Source of the DNA: Aeromonas rivipollensis
GTDB lineage: Bacteria > Pseudomonadota > Gammaproteobacteria > Enterobacterales > Aeromonadaceae
DNA length: 34,948 nucleotides
Reading direction: 5' to 3'
Assembly: GCF_010974825.1 (NCBI RefSeq)
Contig: NZ_JAAILA010000024.1
Coordinates: 1-34,948, forward strand
Made by a program: the position numbers and the translations under genes. The notes under the pieces are model-generated. The model did no database searches. It saw only the letters and a list, made by a program, of their open reading frames with translations, and was not told the origin of the DNA. Shown one piece after another: positions 8,840 to 17,356 of this stretch (position 1 is the stretch's first letter; every line of letters begins with the position of its first letter).

Positions 8840-9766
8840 TCAGAGCCAGCGTTTCTCGCGGGTGAAGCAGACCGAGAGCCAGGCATCCCCCAGGGTATCG
8901 CCGAGGCGGGACCAGAGCTCCTGGCGCAGGGCATCCTGGCGCTCTATGGGCCACTCCTGATCCGGGGCCACCAGAATGTTCAATTCCAGATCGAAGCGGC
9001 GGCCGCTTTTCGCCAGATGGCTGTAGCACTCGATGCCATGGCGCTGGCGCAGGGCGTCTATCTCGTGCTCGACCCGCGCCGAGACATCCCCCTTGGGGGC
9101 GATTTTCAACACTTCCCGCAGGTTGCGGCCGAGCACCTTGATGGGGATCAGGGTGGCGCACAGGGCGAGCAGGGTGACCAGCACTGGGTCTATGTAGCGG
9201 TTGTAGTGGCCGTAGCCGAGGGCGTCGAGGCCGATGGCGACCACGAAGCCGATGAGCAGGGTGGCGCTGAGCAGGGTGTCGACCAGCCACTCCTTGGAGT
9301 CGACCCGCACCAGTTCGGAGTCTATACGTTCGGCGACGCCCGCCTCGATCCGGTAGATGATGGCGCAGAAGAAGGTGCAGACGGCGGCGTAGATGAGGGC
9401 GTGGCCGAGATCTATCTCTCGTCCCCCTTCGAGCAGGGAGGTGATGCCGCTATGGAAGGCGCCGAGGCAGAGCAGCAGTATGATGGTGCCGTTGATGACG
9501 TTGGTGATGGGCTCGAAGTGGGCGTAGCCATACTGGAAGCGCGCGTCTGAGGGGCGGGTCACCAGGTAGGCGGTGATGAGTCCGAGGCCCGTCATGCCCA
9601 TGCTGAACAGGGTGAAGATGCCATCGAGCATGATGGCGTTGGAGCCGACGAAGAGACCATAGCCGATCCCGAAGATGGCGAAGCTGATGCAGCCGAACAG
9701 TGACAGGGTCAGGGCCTGTTTCTCGGTGCGAACCAGCGTACTGATAACATGGCTGTAATGAGCCAT
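8840..9766 (-). CDS. cation diffusion facilitator family transporter (atypical metal site)
   Basis: Inner-membrane protein of 308 residues with about six membrane segments and a cytosolic C-terminal domain (about 215-300), the layout of the cation diffusion facilitators that exchange divalent metal for protons. It resembles the less studied COG3965-type branch. In the usual transport site membrane helix 2 has DxxxD and helix 5 has HxxxD (E. coli YiiP: D45, D49, H153, D157). Here helix 2 has Asp48 but Thr52, and helix 5 has Glu159 and Asp163, so the ligand set is altered and the ion is uncertain. I chose the ATG at 9766 because GGAGG lies 6 bases upstream; 13 more in-frame codons upstream are unlikely. 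It is divergent from ydiJ across a 180-bp gap with a strong palindrome. Confidence 0.85.
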   Translation of the reverse strand: MAHYSHVISTLVRTEKQALTLSLFGCISFAIFGIGYGLFVGSNAIMLDGIFTLFSMGMTGLGLITAYLVTRPSDARFQYGYAHFEPITNVINGTIILLLCLGAFHSGITSLLEGGREIDLGHALIYAAVCTFFCAIIYRIEAGVAERIDSELVRVDSKEWLVDTLLSATLLIGFVVAIGLDALGYGHYNRYIDPVLVTLLALCATLIPIKVLGRNLREVLKIAPKGDVSARVEHEIDALRQRHGIECYSHLAKSGRRFDLELNILVAPDQEWPIERQDALRQELWSRLGDTLGDAWLSVCFTREKRWL

Positions 9767-9821
9767 AAAAGTCCTCCTTTCAAATGGTGAAGATTGAACG
9801 CGCAAGCGGTTTTCTAGCTGA

Positions 9822-9847
9822 TATACTGCCCGCTCACATGTGAGCGG
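9822..9847 (+). promoter_or_regulatory. -10 element and 18-bp palindromic operator-like site before ydiJ
   Basis: A good -10 hexamer TATACT (9822-9827) is followed at once by the perfect 18-bp palindrome CCGCTCACATGTGAGCGG (9830-9847). For a plus-strand transcript the palindrome would cover the start point, the usual place for a repressor. No good -35 is seen at the correct distance. It lies between divergent genes, so it could act on either. Confidence 0.5.
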
Positions 9848-9948
9848 ACTGGCCCCATGGCTCTAAAACAAGAGCGCCCCGAAGAGGCGGAAGGCCAGTC
9901 GTTGTCGCCGGAATGCCGGCATCAAGCAAAGGATGGGAACAAGGATTC

Positions 9949-12900
9949 ATGATCCCGAGACTCGATTACCAGGACAGTTTGTCACCTACAACCCTGCAGT
10001 TTCTTGAGTTGCTGGCGCGATCAGCATTTCGTGGTGATATCGAAAAGTCTTATGCAAGCCGGTTGGCGATGGCGACGGATAACAGCGTCTATCAGGTAGT
10101 ACCTCAGGCGGTTCTCTATCCGCGCAGCGCGGATGATATTGCGGTGATGCTCAAGCTGGCTCAGGGGCCAGAGTACGCCACCTTGAGTTTCTTCCCTCGC
10201 GGCGGCGGCACCGGCACCAATGGCCAGTCCCTGGGCGGCGGCATTATCGTCGATCTCTCGCGCCATATGAACCAGATCCTGGAAATTAATCTGGAGCAGG
10301 GCTGGGTGCGCGCCCAGGCCGGGGTGGTGAAGGATCAGCTCAACGCCTACCTCAAACCCCACGGCTACTTCTTCTCGCCGGATCTCTCCACCTCCAACCG
10401 CGCCACTTTGGGCGGCATGGTCAACACAGATGCCTCGGGGCAGGGGTCACTCGTCTACGGCAAGACCTCGGATCACGTGCTCGGCCTCAAAGCCGTGCTG
10501 GAAAACGGCGACATCATGGCGACCGAGCCGGTGAACGGCCAGCGCCTGGCAGACAAGCTGGCCCTCGAGAGCCGCGAGGGGGAGATCTACCGCACCCTCT
10601 ATCGCATCGGCCGCGAGCGGCGCGCCGACATAGAGGCGACCTTCCCCAAGCTCAACCGCTTTTTGACCGGTTACGATCTCAAGCATCTTTATATTCCCGA
10701 GAGCGATACCCTGGATGTGAGCCGGGTGCTGTGCGGCTCTGAAGGGTCGCTGGGCTTCATCACAGAGGCTCGCCTCAACATCACCCCCATTCCGCGCTAC
10801 CGCACCCTGGTCAACGTCAAGTACGACAGCTTCCCATCCGCCCTGCGCAATGCCCCCTTTATGGTGGAGGCTCACGCCCTGTCGGTGGAGACGGTGGACT
10901 CCCGGGTGCTGGGGCTTGCTCGCGCCGACATCATCTGGCATTCGGTCAAAGAGTTCATTCAGGAGGTGCCCGGCAAGGACTTGCAGGGGCTCAACATAGT
11001 CGAGTTTGCGGACACCGATGAAGCCGTGCACAAGGCCAAGGTGGCCGAGCTGTGCCGCCGTATCGACGGCCTGCTGGCCAAGGGGGAGGCGGGCATCATC
11101 GGCTATCAGGTGTGCAGCCACCTGCCGAGCATCGAGACCATCTACGGCATGCGCAAGAAGTCGGTGGGGTTGCTCGGCAACGCCGAGGGGCGCAAGAAGC
11201 CGGTGGCCTTCACCGAAGACACCGCCGTGCCGCCGGAGTCACTCGCGGACTTTATCATGGAGTTTCGTGCCTTGCTGGACGGCCACGGCCTCGACTACGG
11301 CATGTTTGGCCACGTGGATGCGGGGGTGCTGCACGTGCGCCCGGCGCTGGACTTGTGCGACCCCGAGCAGGAGGTGCTGCTGCGGCGCATCTCGGATCAG
11401 GTGGTGGCGCTCACCGCCAAATATGGCGGCCTGATGTGGGGGGAGCACGGCAAGGGTTTCCGCTCCGAATACAGCCCCGCCTTCTTCGGTGAGCTGTGGG
11501 AGGAGCTGCAGCGGGTCAAGGGGGCCTTCGATCCCGCCAACCGCATCAACCCGGGCAAGATCTGCATCCCTTATGGCAGCGGCGCCGAGCTGGTCTCGGT
11601 GGACGGGCCCAAGCGCGGCAAGTTTGACCGCCAGATCCCGATCGCGGTGCGGACAAGCTACACCCGTGCCATGGACTGCAACGGCAACGGCCTCTGCTTC
11701 ACCTTCGAGACCGATTCCCCCATGTGCCCCTCGGTCAAGATAAGCCGCGACCGCCGCCACTCTCCCAAGGGGCGTGCCGGGCTGATGCGCGAATGGCTGC
11801 GCCAGCTGGCGGAGCAGGGCTTCGATCCCCTGGCCGAGGAGGTGGCGCTGCAATCTGGAGGCTTGCGCTTCAAGGCTATCGTCGACAAGTTTCGCAATAC
11901 GGTGGCCCGCGCCCGCGGCCAGTATGACTTCTCCCACGAGGTGATGGAGGCGATGGAGGGGTGCCTGGCCTGCAAGGCATGCACCAGCCAGTGCCCCATC
12001 AAGGTGGACGTGCCCACCTTCCGCGCCCGTTTCATGCAGCTCTACCACAGCCGCTATCTGCGCGGCCCCAAGGATTACTTCGTCGGCACCGTCGAAGCTT
12101 ATGCCCCGTTGCTCGCCAGGGCCCCCAAGCTGGTCAACTTCTTCCTGGAGAAAGAGTGGGCCCAGAAGGCGACCGAGAAGAGCATCGGCATGGTGGATGT
12201 GCCGCTTCTGAGCATCCCCACCCTGGCCGAGGAGCTGCGTGATCACAAGGCGCGCTATTTCGATCTGCCGGGCCTCGAGGCCATGAGCCCCGAGCAGCGC
12301 CGACAAGTGGTGCTGATCGTGCAGGATCCCTTTACCAGCTATTACGATGCCCCCGTGGTGCGGGATCTGGTGAGGCTCGCCAGCAAGCTGGGCTATCAGC
12401 CCTACCTGCTGCCCTTCAAGCCCAACGGCAAGCCCCAGCACGTGAAGGGGTTCCTGCGCGCCTTCGCCCGCACCGCCGCGAGCGGCGCCCAGTTCCTCAA
12501 CAAGATGGCGGCGCTGGGCATCCCTATGGTGGGGGTGGATCCCTCCCTGGTGCTCTGTTATCGCGATGAGTATGTGAAAGCCCTGGGCCCCGCCCGCGGC
12601 GACTTCCAGGTGTTGCTGCCCCAGGAGTGGCTGCTCTCTCTTCCGGCCCCGCAAGTCAGGGCCGCAACGAAAGAGCCGGAGCAGGCCGAGCCCTGGTATC
12701 TGTTTGCCCACTGCACCGAGAAGACCGCCAAGCCCTCGACCCACGGCGATTGGGGCACCCTGTTTGACCGCTTCGGCGCCAAGTTGCAGCCGGTATCGGT
12801 CGGCTGTTGCGGCATGGCCGGCACCTATGGTCACGACGCCAAGCAGGTGGAGAACTCCAAGGGGATCTATGGTCTCAGCTGGGCCGAGCCCCTGGCACGC

Positions 12901-13011
12901 TTGCCCAAGGATCGCTGCCTGGCCACAGGTTACTCGTGCCGCAGCCAGGTCAAGCGGATGGAGGGGGAGAAACTCAAGCATCCGCTGCAGGCGCTGCTGG
13001 AACTGCTCTGA
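9949..13011 (+). CDS. ydiJ: FAD/Fe-S D-2-hydroxyglutarate dehydrogenase-type protein YdiJ
   Basis: Large flavo-iron-sulfur oxidoreductase of 1020 residues, against 1018 in E. coli YdiJ, which acts as a D-2-hydroxyglutarate dehydrogenase passing electrons to the respiratory chain. The FAD-binding-4 domain holds PRGGGTGTNGQS at 83-94. An FAD-oxidase C-terminal domain follows to about residue 540. A Cys cluster lies at C577, C583 and C593. The ferredoxin-type motif CLACKACTSQCP has Cys672, 675, 678 and 682, and a CCG motif is at 953-955. I chose the ATG at 9949 because MIPRLDYQ aligns with the E. coli start; AAGGA is only 3 bases upstream, which is close. It overlaps the following gene by one base, and ydiI comes after that as in E. 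coli, so gene order is conserved with one gene inserted. Confidence 0.95.
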   Translation: MIPRLDYQDSLSPTTLQFLELLARSAFRGDIEKSYASRLAMATDNSVYQVVPQAVLYPRSADDIAVMLKLAQGPEYATLSFFPRGGGTGTNGQSLGGGIIVDLSRHMNQILEINLEQGWVRAQAGVVKDQLNAYLKPHGYFFSPDLSTSNRATLGGMVNTDASGQGSLVYGKTSDHVLGLKAVLENGDIMATEPVNGQRLADKLALESREGEIYRTLYRIGRERRADIEATFPKLNRFLTGYDLKHLYIPESDTLDVSRVLCGSEGSLGFITEARLNITPIPRYRTLVNVKYDSFPSALRNAPFMVEAHALSVETVDSRVLGLARADIIWHSVKEFIQEVPGKDLQGLNIVEFADTDEAVHKAKVAELCRRIDGLLAKGEAGIIGYQVCSHLPSIETIYGMRKKSVGLLGNAEGRKKPVAFTEDTAVPPESLADFIMEFRALLDGHGLDYGMFGHVDAGVLHVRPALDLCDPEQEVLLRRISDQVVALTAKYGGLMWGEHGKGFRSEYSPAFFGELWEELQRVKGAFDPANRINPGKICIPYGSGAELVSVDGPKRGKFDRQIPIAVRTSYTRAMDCNGNGLCFTFETDSPMCPSVKISRDRRHSPKGRAGLMREWLRQLAEQGFDPLAEEVALQSGGLRFKAIVDKFRNTVARARGQYDFSHEVMEAMEGCLACKACTSQCPIKVDVPTFRARFMQLYHSRYLRGPKDYFVGTVEAYAPLLARAPKLVNFFLEKEWAQKATEKSIGMVDVPLLSIPTLAEELRDHKARYFDLPGLEAMSPEQRRQVVLIVQDPFTSYYDAPVVRDLVRLASKLGYQPYLLPFKPNGKPQHVKGFLRAFARTAASGAQFLNKMAALGIPMVGVDPSLVLCYRDEYVKALGPARGDFQVLLPQEWLLSLPAPQVRAATKEPEQAEPWYLFAHCTEKTAKPSTHGDWGTLFDRFGAKLQPVSVGCCGMAGTYGHDAKQVENSKGIYGLSWAEPLARLPKDRCLATGYSCRSQVKRMEGEKLKHPLQALLELL

Positions 13012-13499
13012 TGCTGCGCTTCCCCAAGCGGTTTCGGGTGCCGCAAGCCTATCGGCACCCGGACTTTCTGCTGCTGCCTGCCAGCCCGAGCCAGGCGGTG
13101 GTGGAGTTCGTCGCCATGCTGCGCGAGCGGGAGCAGCTCCATCGGCTGTTTCGCCCGGATGATGTCTGGCCCTCGGCCCAGTTCAGCCTGAGTCAGCACG
13201 AGGCCGATCTGGAGTGGCAGTGCTCGGAGTTTCTCGCCAAGCGATCCTTTGCCTATGGCCTCTGGAGCCCGGAGCGGGAGCCCGAGTTCTGGGGTGGTGT
13301 CTATCTCTACCCTTCGGTGCTGCCGGAGGTGGAGGTGGAGCTCTTCTTCTGGAAGGTGGCCGAGGCTCCCCTCGCTGACGCCGTGCTGGAGGCCGAGCTG
13401 CGCGCCTGGCTGGGCAAGGTGTGGCACTGGCACCACCCGCGCCTGCCGGGGCGTGAGCTGCCCTGGGCCGAGTGGCCCGGGGTGACCTACCCCTGGTGA
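13011..13499 (+). CDS. small protein of unknown function, possibly GNAT-fold
   Basis: The product has 162 residues, and its ATG shares one base with the ydiJ stop codon (TGATG), so translation is probably coupled. No signal peptide or membrane segment is seen. The middle section reads FSLSQHEADLEWQ, then SFAYGLWSP, then GGVYLYPS followed by an acidic beta strand EVEVELFFW. This pattern resembles unnamed GNAT-like acetyltransferase relatives in which a FTYTVL strand precedes GCVYLYP and an E-V-x-x-W strand, but the acetyl-CoA loop (R/QxxGxG/A) is not evident. I infer a GNAT-like fold without claiming activity. In E. coli nothing lies between ydiJ and ydiI, so this is an insertion into a conserved pair. 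A strong terminator follows. Confidence 0.75.
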   Translation: MLRFPKRFRVPQAYRHPDFLLLPASPSQAVVEFVAMLREREQLHRLFRPDDVWPSAQFSLSQHEADLEWQCSEFLAKRSFAYGLWSPEREPEFWGGVYLYPSVLPEVEVELFFWKVAEAPLADAVLEAELRAWLGKVWHWHHPRLPGRELPWAEWPGVTYPW

Positions 13500-13515
13500 T
13501 GCAAGGTACTTGTCA

Positions 13516-13544
13516 AGATGCCCCTGTTCGGGGCATCTTTTTTC
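13516..13544 (+). terminator. rho-independent terminator after the ydiJ unit
   Basis: A 9-bp stem AGATGCCCC/GGGGCATCT with loop TGTTC, followed by a run of Ts. It separates the ydiJ transcript from ydiI/menI. Confidence 0.92.
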
Positions 13545-13601
13545 TTCTTCGCCGACACGGCTCGTGTCCAACCCATTGATCACATAAGGAGTCTGCTCGC
13601 C

Positions 13602-14063
13602 ATGAGTCAAGAAAATGCCCCCATCTGGCGCAAGCCCATGAGCCTGGAGGGGCTCAATGCCAGCTCCCGCAACACCCTGATGGCCCACCTTGGCATCCTC
13701 TATACCGCCTTTGGGCCCGACTGGCTCGAGGCCAGCATGCCGGTGGATCACCGCACCCATCAGCCCCTAGGCATGCTGCACGGCGGCGCCTCCGTGGTGC
13801 TGGCGGAGACGCTGGGGTCGCTGGCCGCCAACATGGCAGTGGGGGAGGAGAGCTACTGCGTGGGACTGGAGGTGAACGCCAACCACCTGCGTGCCAAACG
13901 GGAAGGGGTGGTGAGAGGGCGTTGCTCGCCACTGCATCTGGGGGCCACGACCCAGGTGTGGCAGATTGAAATCCGGGATGAACGTGGGCGTTTATTGTGC
14001 ACCAGCAGACTGACCATGGCGGTGCTCAAACACAAGCGGGACAAGGACTCCGGCGAGGAGTGA
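13602..14063 (+). CDS. menI: hotdog-fold acyl-CoA thioesterase (YdiI/MenI-like)
   Basis: Hotdog thioesterase of 153 residues. E. coli YdiI (136 residues) hydrolyses 1,4-dihydroxy-2-naphthoyl-CoA in menaquinone synthesis and was named MenI. The PaaI/YdiI-type catalytic region is HGGASVVLAETLGS, with His60 and the catalytic Glu69. NHLRAKREGVVRG and the final beta strand around CTSRLTMAVL fit the family. The product has about 15 extra residues spread over both ends. I chose the ATG at 13602 because AAGGAG is 10 bases upstream and a longer in-frame start would run through the terminator. It is next to ydiJ as in E. coli, which supports orthology. The promiscuous substrate range of this family means the in vivo substrate remains inferred. 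Confidence 0.88.
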   Translation: MSQENAPIWRKPMSLEGLNASSRNTLMAHLGILYTAFGPDWLEASMPVDHRTHQPLGMLHGGASVVLAETLGSLAANMAVGEESYCVGLEVNANHLRAKREGVVRGRCSPLHLGATTQVWQIEIRDERGRLLCTSRLTMAVLKHKRDKDSGEE

Positions 14064-14158
14064 TCTGCAATAACGCACCATGGGTGCAAAATAAGCAAGC
14101 CATAGTCGCGAGATCCCTCTATAATTGCCAACGTCTTGAGAGGCTTATCACATTTTTC

Positions 14159-14187
14159 AAGACAGCAGAACAAAGTGGCGCTATAAT
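14159..14187 (+). promoter_or_regulatory. candidate sigma-70 promoter of deaD
   Basis: A perfect TATAAT (14182-14187) with AAGACA (14159-14164) 17 bp upstream, about 57 bp before the helicase start. A second TATAAT at 14120-14125 lacks a good -35. Confidence 0.55.
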
Positions 14188-14243
14188 CGCCGCCTTTTTG
14201 CTATTCCGCGGTGTTAGCCGCCTGCCTTAATCTGGAAGAATCT

Positions 14244-16124
14244 ATGTCTGATACCGAACAACTGCCCCTTTTTAGTGAGCTTGGACTGGCCGCGCCTGTA
14301 TTGAAAGCGCTGCAAGACGTGGGCTATGAGCGCCCGTCACCGATCCAGGCCGCAGCAATTCCCCACCTGATGGCGGGACACGATCTGCTGGGGCAGGCGC
14401 AAACCGGTACAGGGAAGACCGCTGCTTTTGCCTTGCCTCTGTTGTCTCGTCTGGAAGCTGGTAACCGTAACACTCAGATTTTGGTGCTGGCACCGACCCG
14501 TGAGCTGGCGCTGCAAGTTGCCGAGGCGTGCCAACGTTACGCCAAGCACATGCCTGACTTCCATGTCCTGCCCATCTACGGTGGTTCCTCTTACGAAACC
14601 CAGACCCGCGCCCTGCGCCGTGGTGCCCAGGTGGTCGTCGGTACCCCGGGTCGTGTGATGGATCTGATCCGTCGCAAGAACCTGGATCTCTCCGGCCTGA
14701 AAGCCCTGGTACTGGACGAAGCCGATGAAATGCTGCGTATGGGCTTCATCGACGACGTGGACTGGATCATGGAACAGTGCCCGGCCACCCGTCAGGTTGC
14801 CCTGTTCTCTGCCACCATGCCGGACCAGATCCGTCGTGTTGCCCAGAAGCACCTGAAGCAGCCGAAAGAGATCAAGATCATCACCAAGACGTCCACTGCA
14901 CCGACCATCCGCCAGCGCTACTGGCAGGTAACCGGTCTGCACAAGCTGGACGCCATGACCCGTCTGCTGGAAGTCGAGCCGTACGAAGCCGTACTGGTCT
15001 TCGTGCGCACCAAGAATGCCGCCGAAGAGCTGGCTGGCAAGCTGGCCGCCCGTGGCCACGCCTGTGAAGCCCTGCACGGTGACATCCCGCAGAAGCTGCG
15101 TGAGCGTACCGTCGACAAGCTGCGTCAAGGCCAGCTGGACATCCTGATCGCCACCGACGTCGTCGCCCGTGGTCTGGACGTCGAGCGCATCACTCACGTG
15201 GTGAACTACGACATTCCTTACGACACCGAATCCTACGTTCACCGTATCGGCCGTACCGGTCGTGCCGGTCGTAAAGGCGAAGCCATCCTGTTCGTGGCTC
15301 CCCGCGAGCGCCGCATGCTGCGCGCCATCGAGCACGCTACTCGTCAGGCCATCGAGCCGATGAAGATGCCGAGCACCGAGGACATCAACCAGCACCGCAT
15401 GACCAAGTTCAAGGAGCGCATCCGGGAAACCATGATGGGCGAAGAGCTTGAGATCTACGTGAACCTGGTGAACGAGCTGATCGAAGAAGATTCTGCCGAT
15501 CCGCTGGAGCTGGCTGCCGCCCTGGCCAAGCTGGTGCAGGGTGACCAACCGCTGCTGCTGGATGACTCCATCACTGAACCGGCAAGCGACCGTGCTGGCC
15601 GTGAGTTCGAGCGCCGTGACTTCGGTGATCGTGCTCCCCGTGATTTCGGTGACCGTGGCGATCGTCCTGCCCGTCGCATGCCGTCCCTGGAGCCGCGTCC
15701 GCTGAAAGACAATCCTGACGTAGAGATGGAGCGTTATCGCGTAGACGTGGGTGCCCATCACGGCGTCAAGCCGGGTCAGATCGTGGGCGCCATCGCCAAC
15801 GAAGCGAACATCGAGAGCCGTTTCATCGGCAACATCGACATCGCCGATGACTTCTCCACCGTCGATCTGCCCAAGGGCATGACAGCCGACGTGTTGGAAG
15901 TGATCAAGAAGGCCCGTGTCTGCCAGCGTCCGCTGATGATCACCCGCTACACCGAGGTGCCGGCTGGCAGCAACACTGCCCCCCGTCCGCCCCGCAGCGA
16001 TCGTCCCTTCAACAAGGACCGCCGCCCCAGCGGTGACCGTCCGTTCAACAAGAGCGGGGAGCGCCGTGAAGGTGGCTTCAACAAGGATCGCAAGTTCGGT
16101 GGCAACAAGCGCCGCGACAGCTAA
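14244..16124 (+). CDS. deaD: DEAD-box ATP-dependent RNA helicase DeaD/CsdA
   Basis: Cold-shock RNA helicase of 626 residues (E. coli DeaD 629) that works in ribosome assembly and mRNA decay. Visible in order: the Q motif (F10 and SPIQ near 32-35), Walker A AQTGTGKT at 52-59, PTREL near 84-88, DEAD at 158-161, SAT at 189-191 and HRIGRTGRAGRKG in the second RecA domain. A DeaD-type RNA-binding domain follows (about 480-560), and a basic tail is rich in R, G, N, P and K, with repeats such as DRPFNK. Codons differ from the neighbours: CGT and GGT are common, as in highly expressed genes. I chose the ATG at 14244 as the DeaD-like start; GGAAG lies upstream. It has its own promoter and a strong terminator. 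Confidence 0.96.
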   Translation: MSDTEQLPLFSELGLAAPVLKALQDVGYERPSPIQAAAIPHLMAGHDLLGQAQTGTGKTAAFALPLLSRLEAGNRNTQILVLAPTRELALQVAEACQRYAKHMPDFHVLPIYGGSSYETQTRALRRGAQVVVGTPGRVMDLIRRKNLDLSGLKALVLDEADEMLRMGFIDDVDWIMEQCPATRQVALFSATMPDQIRRVAQKHLKQPKEIKIITKTSTAPTIRQRYWQVTGLHKLDAMTRLLEVEPYEAVLVFVRTKNAAEELAGKLAARGHACEALHGDIPQKLRERTVDKLRQGQLDILIATDVVARGLDVERITHVVNYDIPYDTESYVHRIGRTGRAGRKGEAILFVAPRERRMLRAIEHATRQAIEPMKMPSTEDINQHRMTKFKERIRETMMGEELEIYVNLVNELIEEDSADPLELAAALAKLVQGDQPLLLDDSITEPASDRAGREFERRDFGDRAPRDFGDRGDRPARRMPSLEPRPLKDNPDVEMERYRVDVGAHHGVKPGQIVGAIANEANIESRFIGNIDIADDFSTVDLPKGMTADVLEVIKKARVCQRPLMITRYTEVPAGSNTAPRPPRSDRPFNKDRRPSGDRPFNKSGERREGGFNKDRKFGGNKRRDS

Positions 16125-16142
16125 GTCCAGAACTGATTGATG

Positions 16143-16171
16143 AAAGGCCGCTCCATGAGCGGCCTTTTTTT
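16143..16171 (+). terminator. rho-independent terminator of deaD
   Basis: A 10-bp stem AAAGGCCGCT/AGCGGCCTTT with loop CCATG, followed by further Ts, 18 bp past the stop codon. Confidence 0.95.
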
Positions 16172-16334
16172 GTGCGCCTCGTTCGGACAGGCCAATCGCT
16201 CAAGACACCGAGGAGGATGGCAAGCTGCCAACCCGTGGAGTGCGGTCGAGGGGGCGGGATGTTACCTTGTGCCACTGGATGCCGGCGGCGCAAGGTGAGA
16301 CGCCGCCGGGCGGTGACGGGAAGGGGAGAGACGG

Positions 16335-17252
16335 ATGGATAGATTGGGGGTGATGGAGGTCTTCGTGCTGGCGGTGGAGACAGGCTCCTTCTCGGCGGTG
16401 GGGCGACGGCTGGGACTGGGTCAACCCACTGTCTCCAAGCTGATCGCCCAGCTGGAGGAGCGTCTTGGCAGCCGCCTGCTGCTGCGCTCGACCCGTGGTC
16501 TGGCCCCCACCGAGGCGGGGGAGGCCTATTATAGGCGCGCCAGGGAGATATTGGCGCAGGTCAACGAGGCCGACGCCATGGTGCAGCAGTGCCGGGCTGG
16601 CCTGAGTGGCCGCCTGCGGGTGAGCGCGCCCGTCACCTTCGCCCGCCTGCACATCATCCCGCACCTGTCGAATTTTCTCAGGGAGCACCCTGGGCTGGAG
16701 CTCGAGATCCTGCTGGATGATGGCAACGTCGATCTCATCTCGGCCGGCATCGATGTCGCCTTGCGGCTCGGGGAGCAGGCGGATTCGGCGCTGGTGGCCC
16801 GTCGCCTCTCCCGCTGCGAGATGCGGGTGCTGGGCACTCCGGCCTACTTTGCGGCCAGGGGCATGCCGGCCTCTCCACAGGGGTTGCAGGATCACGATCT
16901 GGTGCTCTACAGCCCCAAGCCCGGCATGGGGCAGCAGTGGCTGTTCTGCCGGGGCGACGAACGGATTGCGGTACGAGGGCGGGGACGGTTGACGCTCTCG
17001 GCCGCCGAGGGGATGCGGGCCGCCGTGCTGGCGGGGCTCGGGCTCGGCATCGCCTCCGAGTGGATGTTCGCTCCCGAGCTTGCCCGGGGGGAGGTGGTGG
17101 TGGCGCTGCCGGGGTGGCAATTGCCGACGCTGGAGCTCTGGACCCTGCTGCCGGCAGGTCGCGAACTCAGCGCCAAGGCGCGCGCCTTCCTGACCTTCGT
17201 GGCCGGGCTGCCCAGCGTGGGGCAGGGGCCGGAGCATGCTGGGGTGGAATAG
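16335..17252 (+). CDS. LysR-family transcriptional regulator
   Basis: DNA-binding regulator of 305 residues. The N-terminal winged helix-turn-helix (about 1-60) shows FSAVGRRLGLGQPTVSKLIAQLEE and then RLLLRSTRGLAPTEAG, the LysR signature. An effector-binding domain (about 88-295) follows, of the CrgA/PA2758-type branch (GRLRVSAPVTFARLHIIPHL). The start has AAGGGGAGAG just upstream. An MFS transporter gene begins 104 bp downstream on the same strand, so its control target is probably that transporter; most LysR proteins are divergent from their targets, so this tandem layout makes the assignment less firm. Inducer unknown. Confidence 0.9.
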   Translation: MDRLGVMEVFVLAVETGSFSAVGRRLGLGQPTVSKLIAQLEERLGSRLLLRSTRGLAPTEAGEAYYRRAREILAQVNEADAMVQQCRAGLSGRLRVSAPVTFARLHIIPHLSNFLREHPGLELEILLDDGNVDLISAGIDVALRLGEQADSALVARRLSRCEMRVLGTPAYFAARGMPASPQGLQDHDLVLYSPKPGMGQQWLFCRGDERIAVRGRGRLTLSAAEGMRAAVLAGLGLGIASEWMFAPELARGEVVVALPGWQLPTLELWTLLPAGRELSAKARAFLTFVAGLPSVGQGPEHAGVE

Positions 17253-17356
17253 GTGTTATGGCGGGGCGCCTGCTACTGCCGCCCCGTGTCCCTGGGTAGG
17301 CTGTGCTCATCCAGCCCGTGCCTGCACGGGGTTCATTCATCTATGAGGATGGCATC

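Noticed and set aside
9830..9847. CRP site at the ydiJ palindrome
   Set aside because: The half-sites are in the order TCACA-TGTGA with no spacer, the inverse of the CRP arrangement.
11239..12981. 580-codon minus-strand open frame inside ydiJ
   Set aside because: GC-rich genes commonly leave long open antisense frames; ydiJ matches its family over its full length and leaves no room for another gene.
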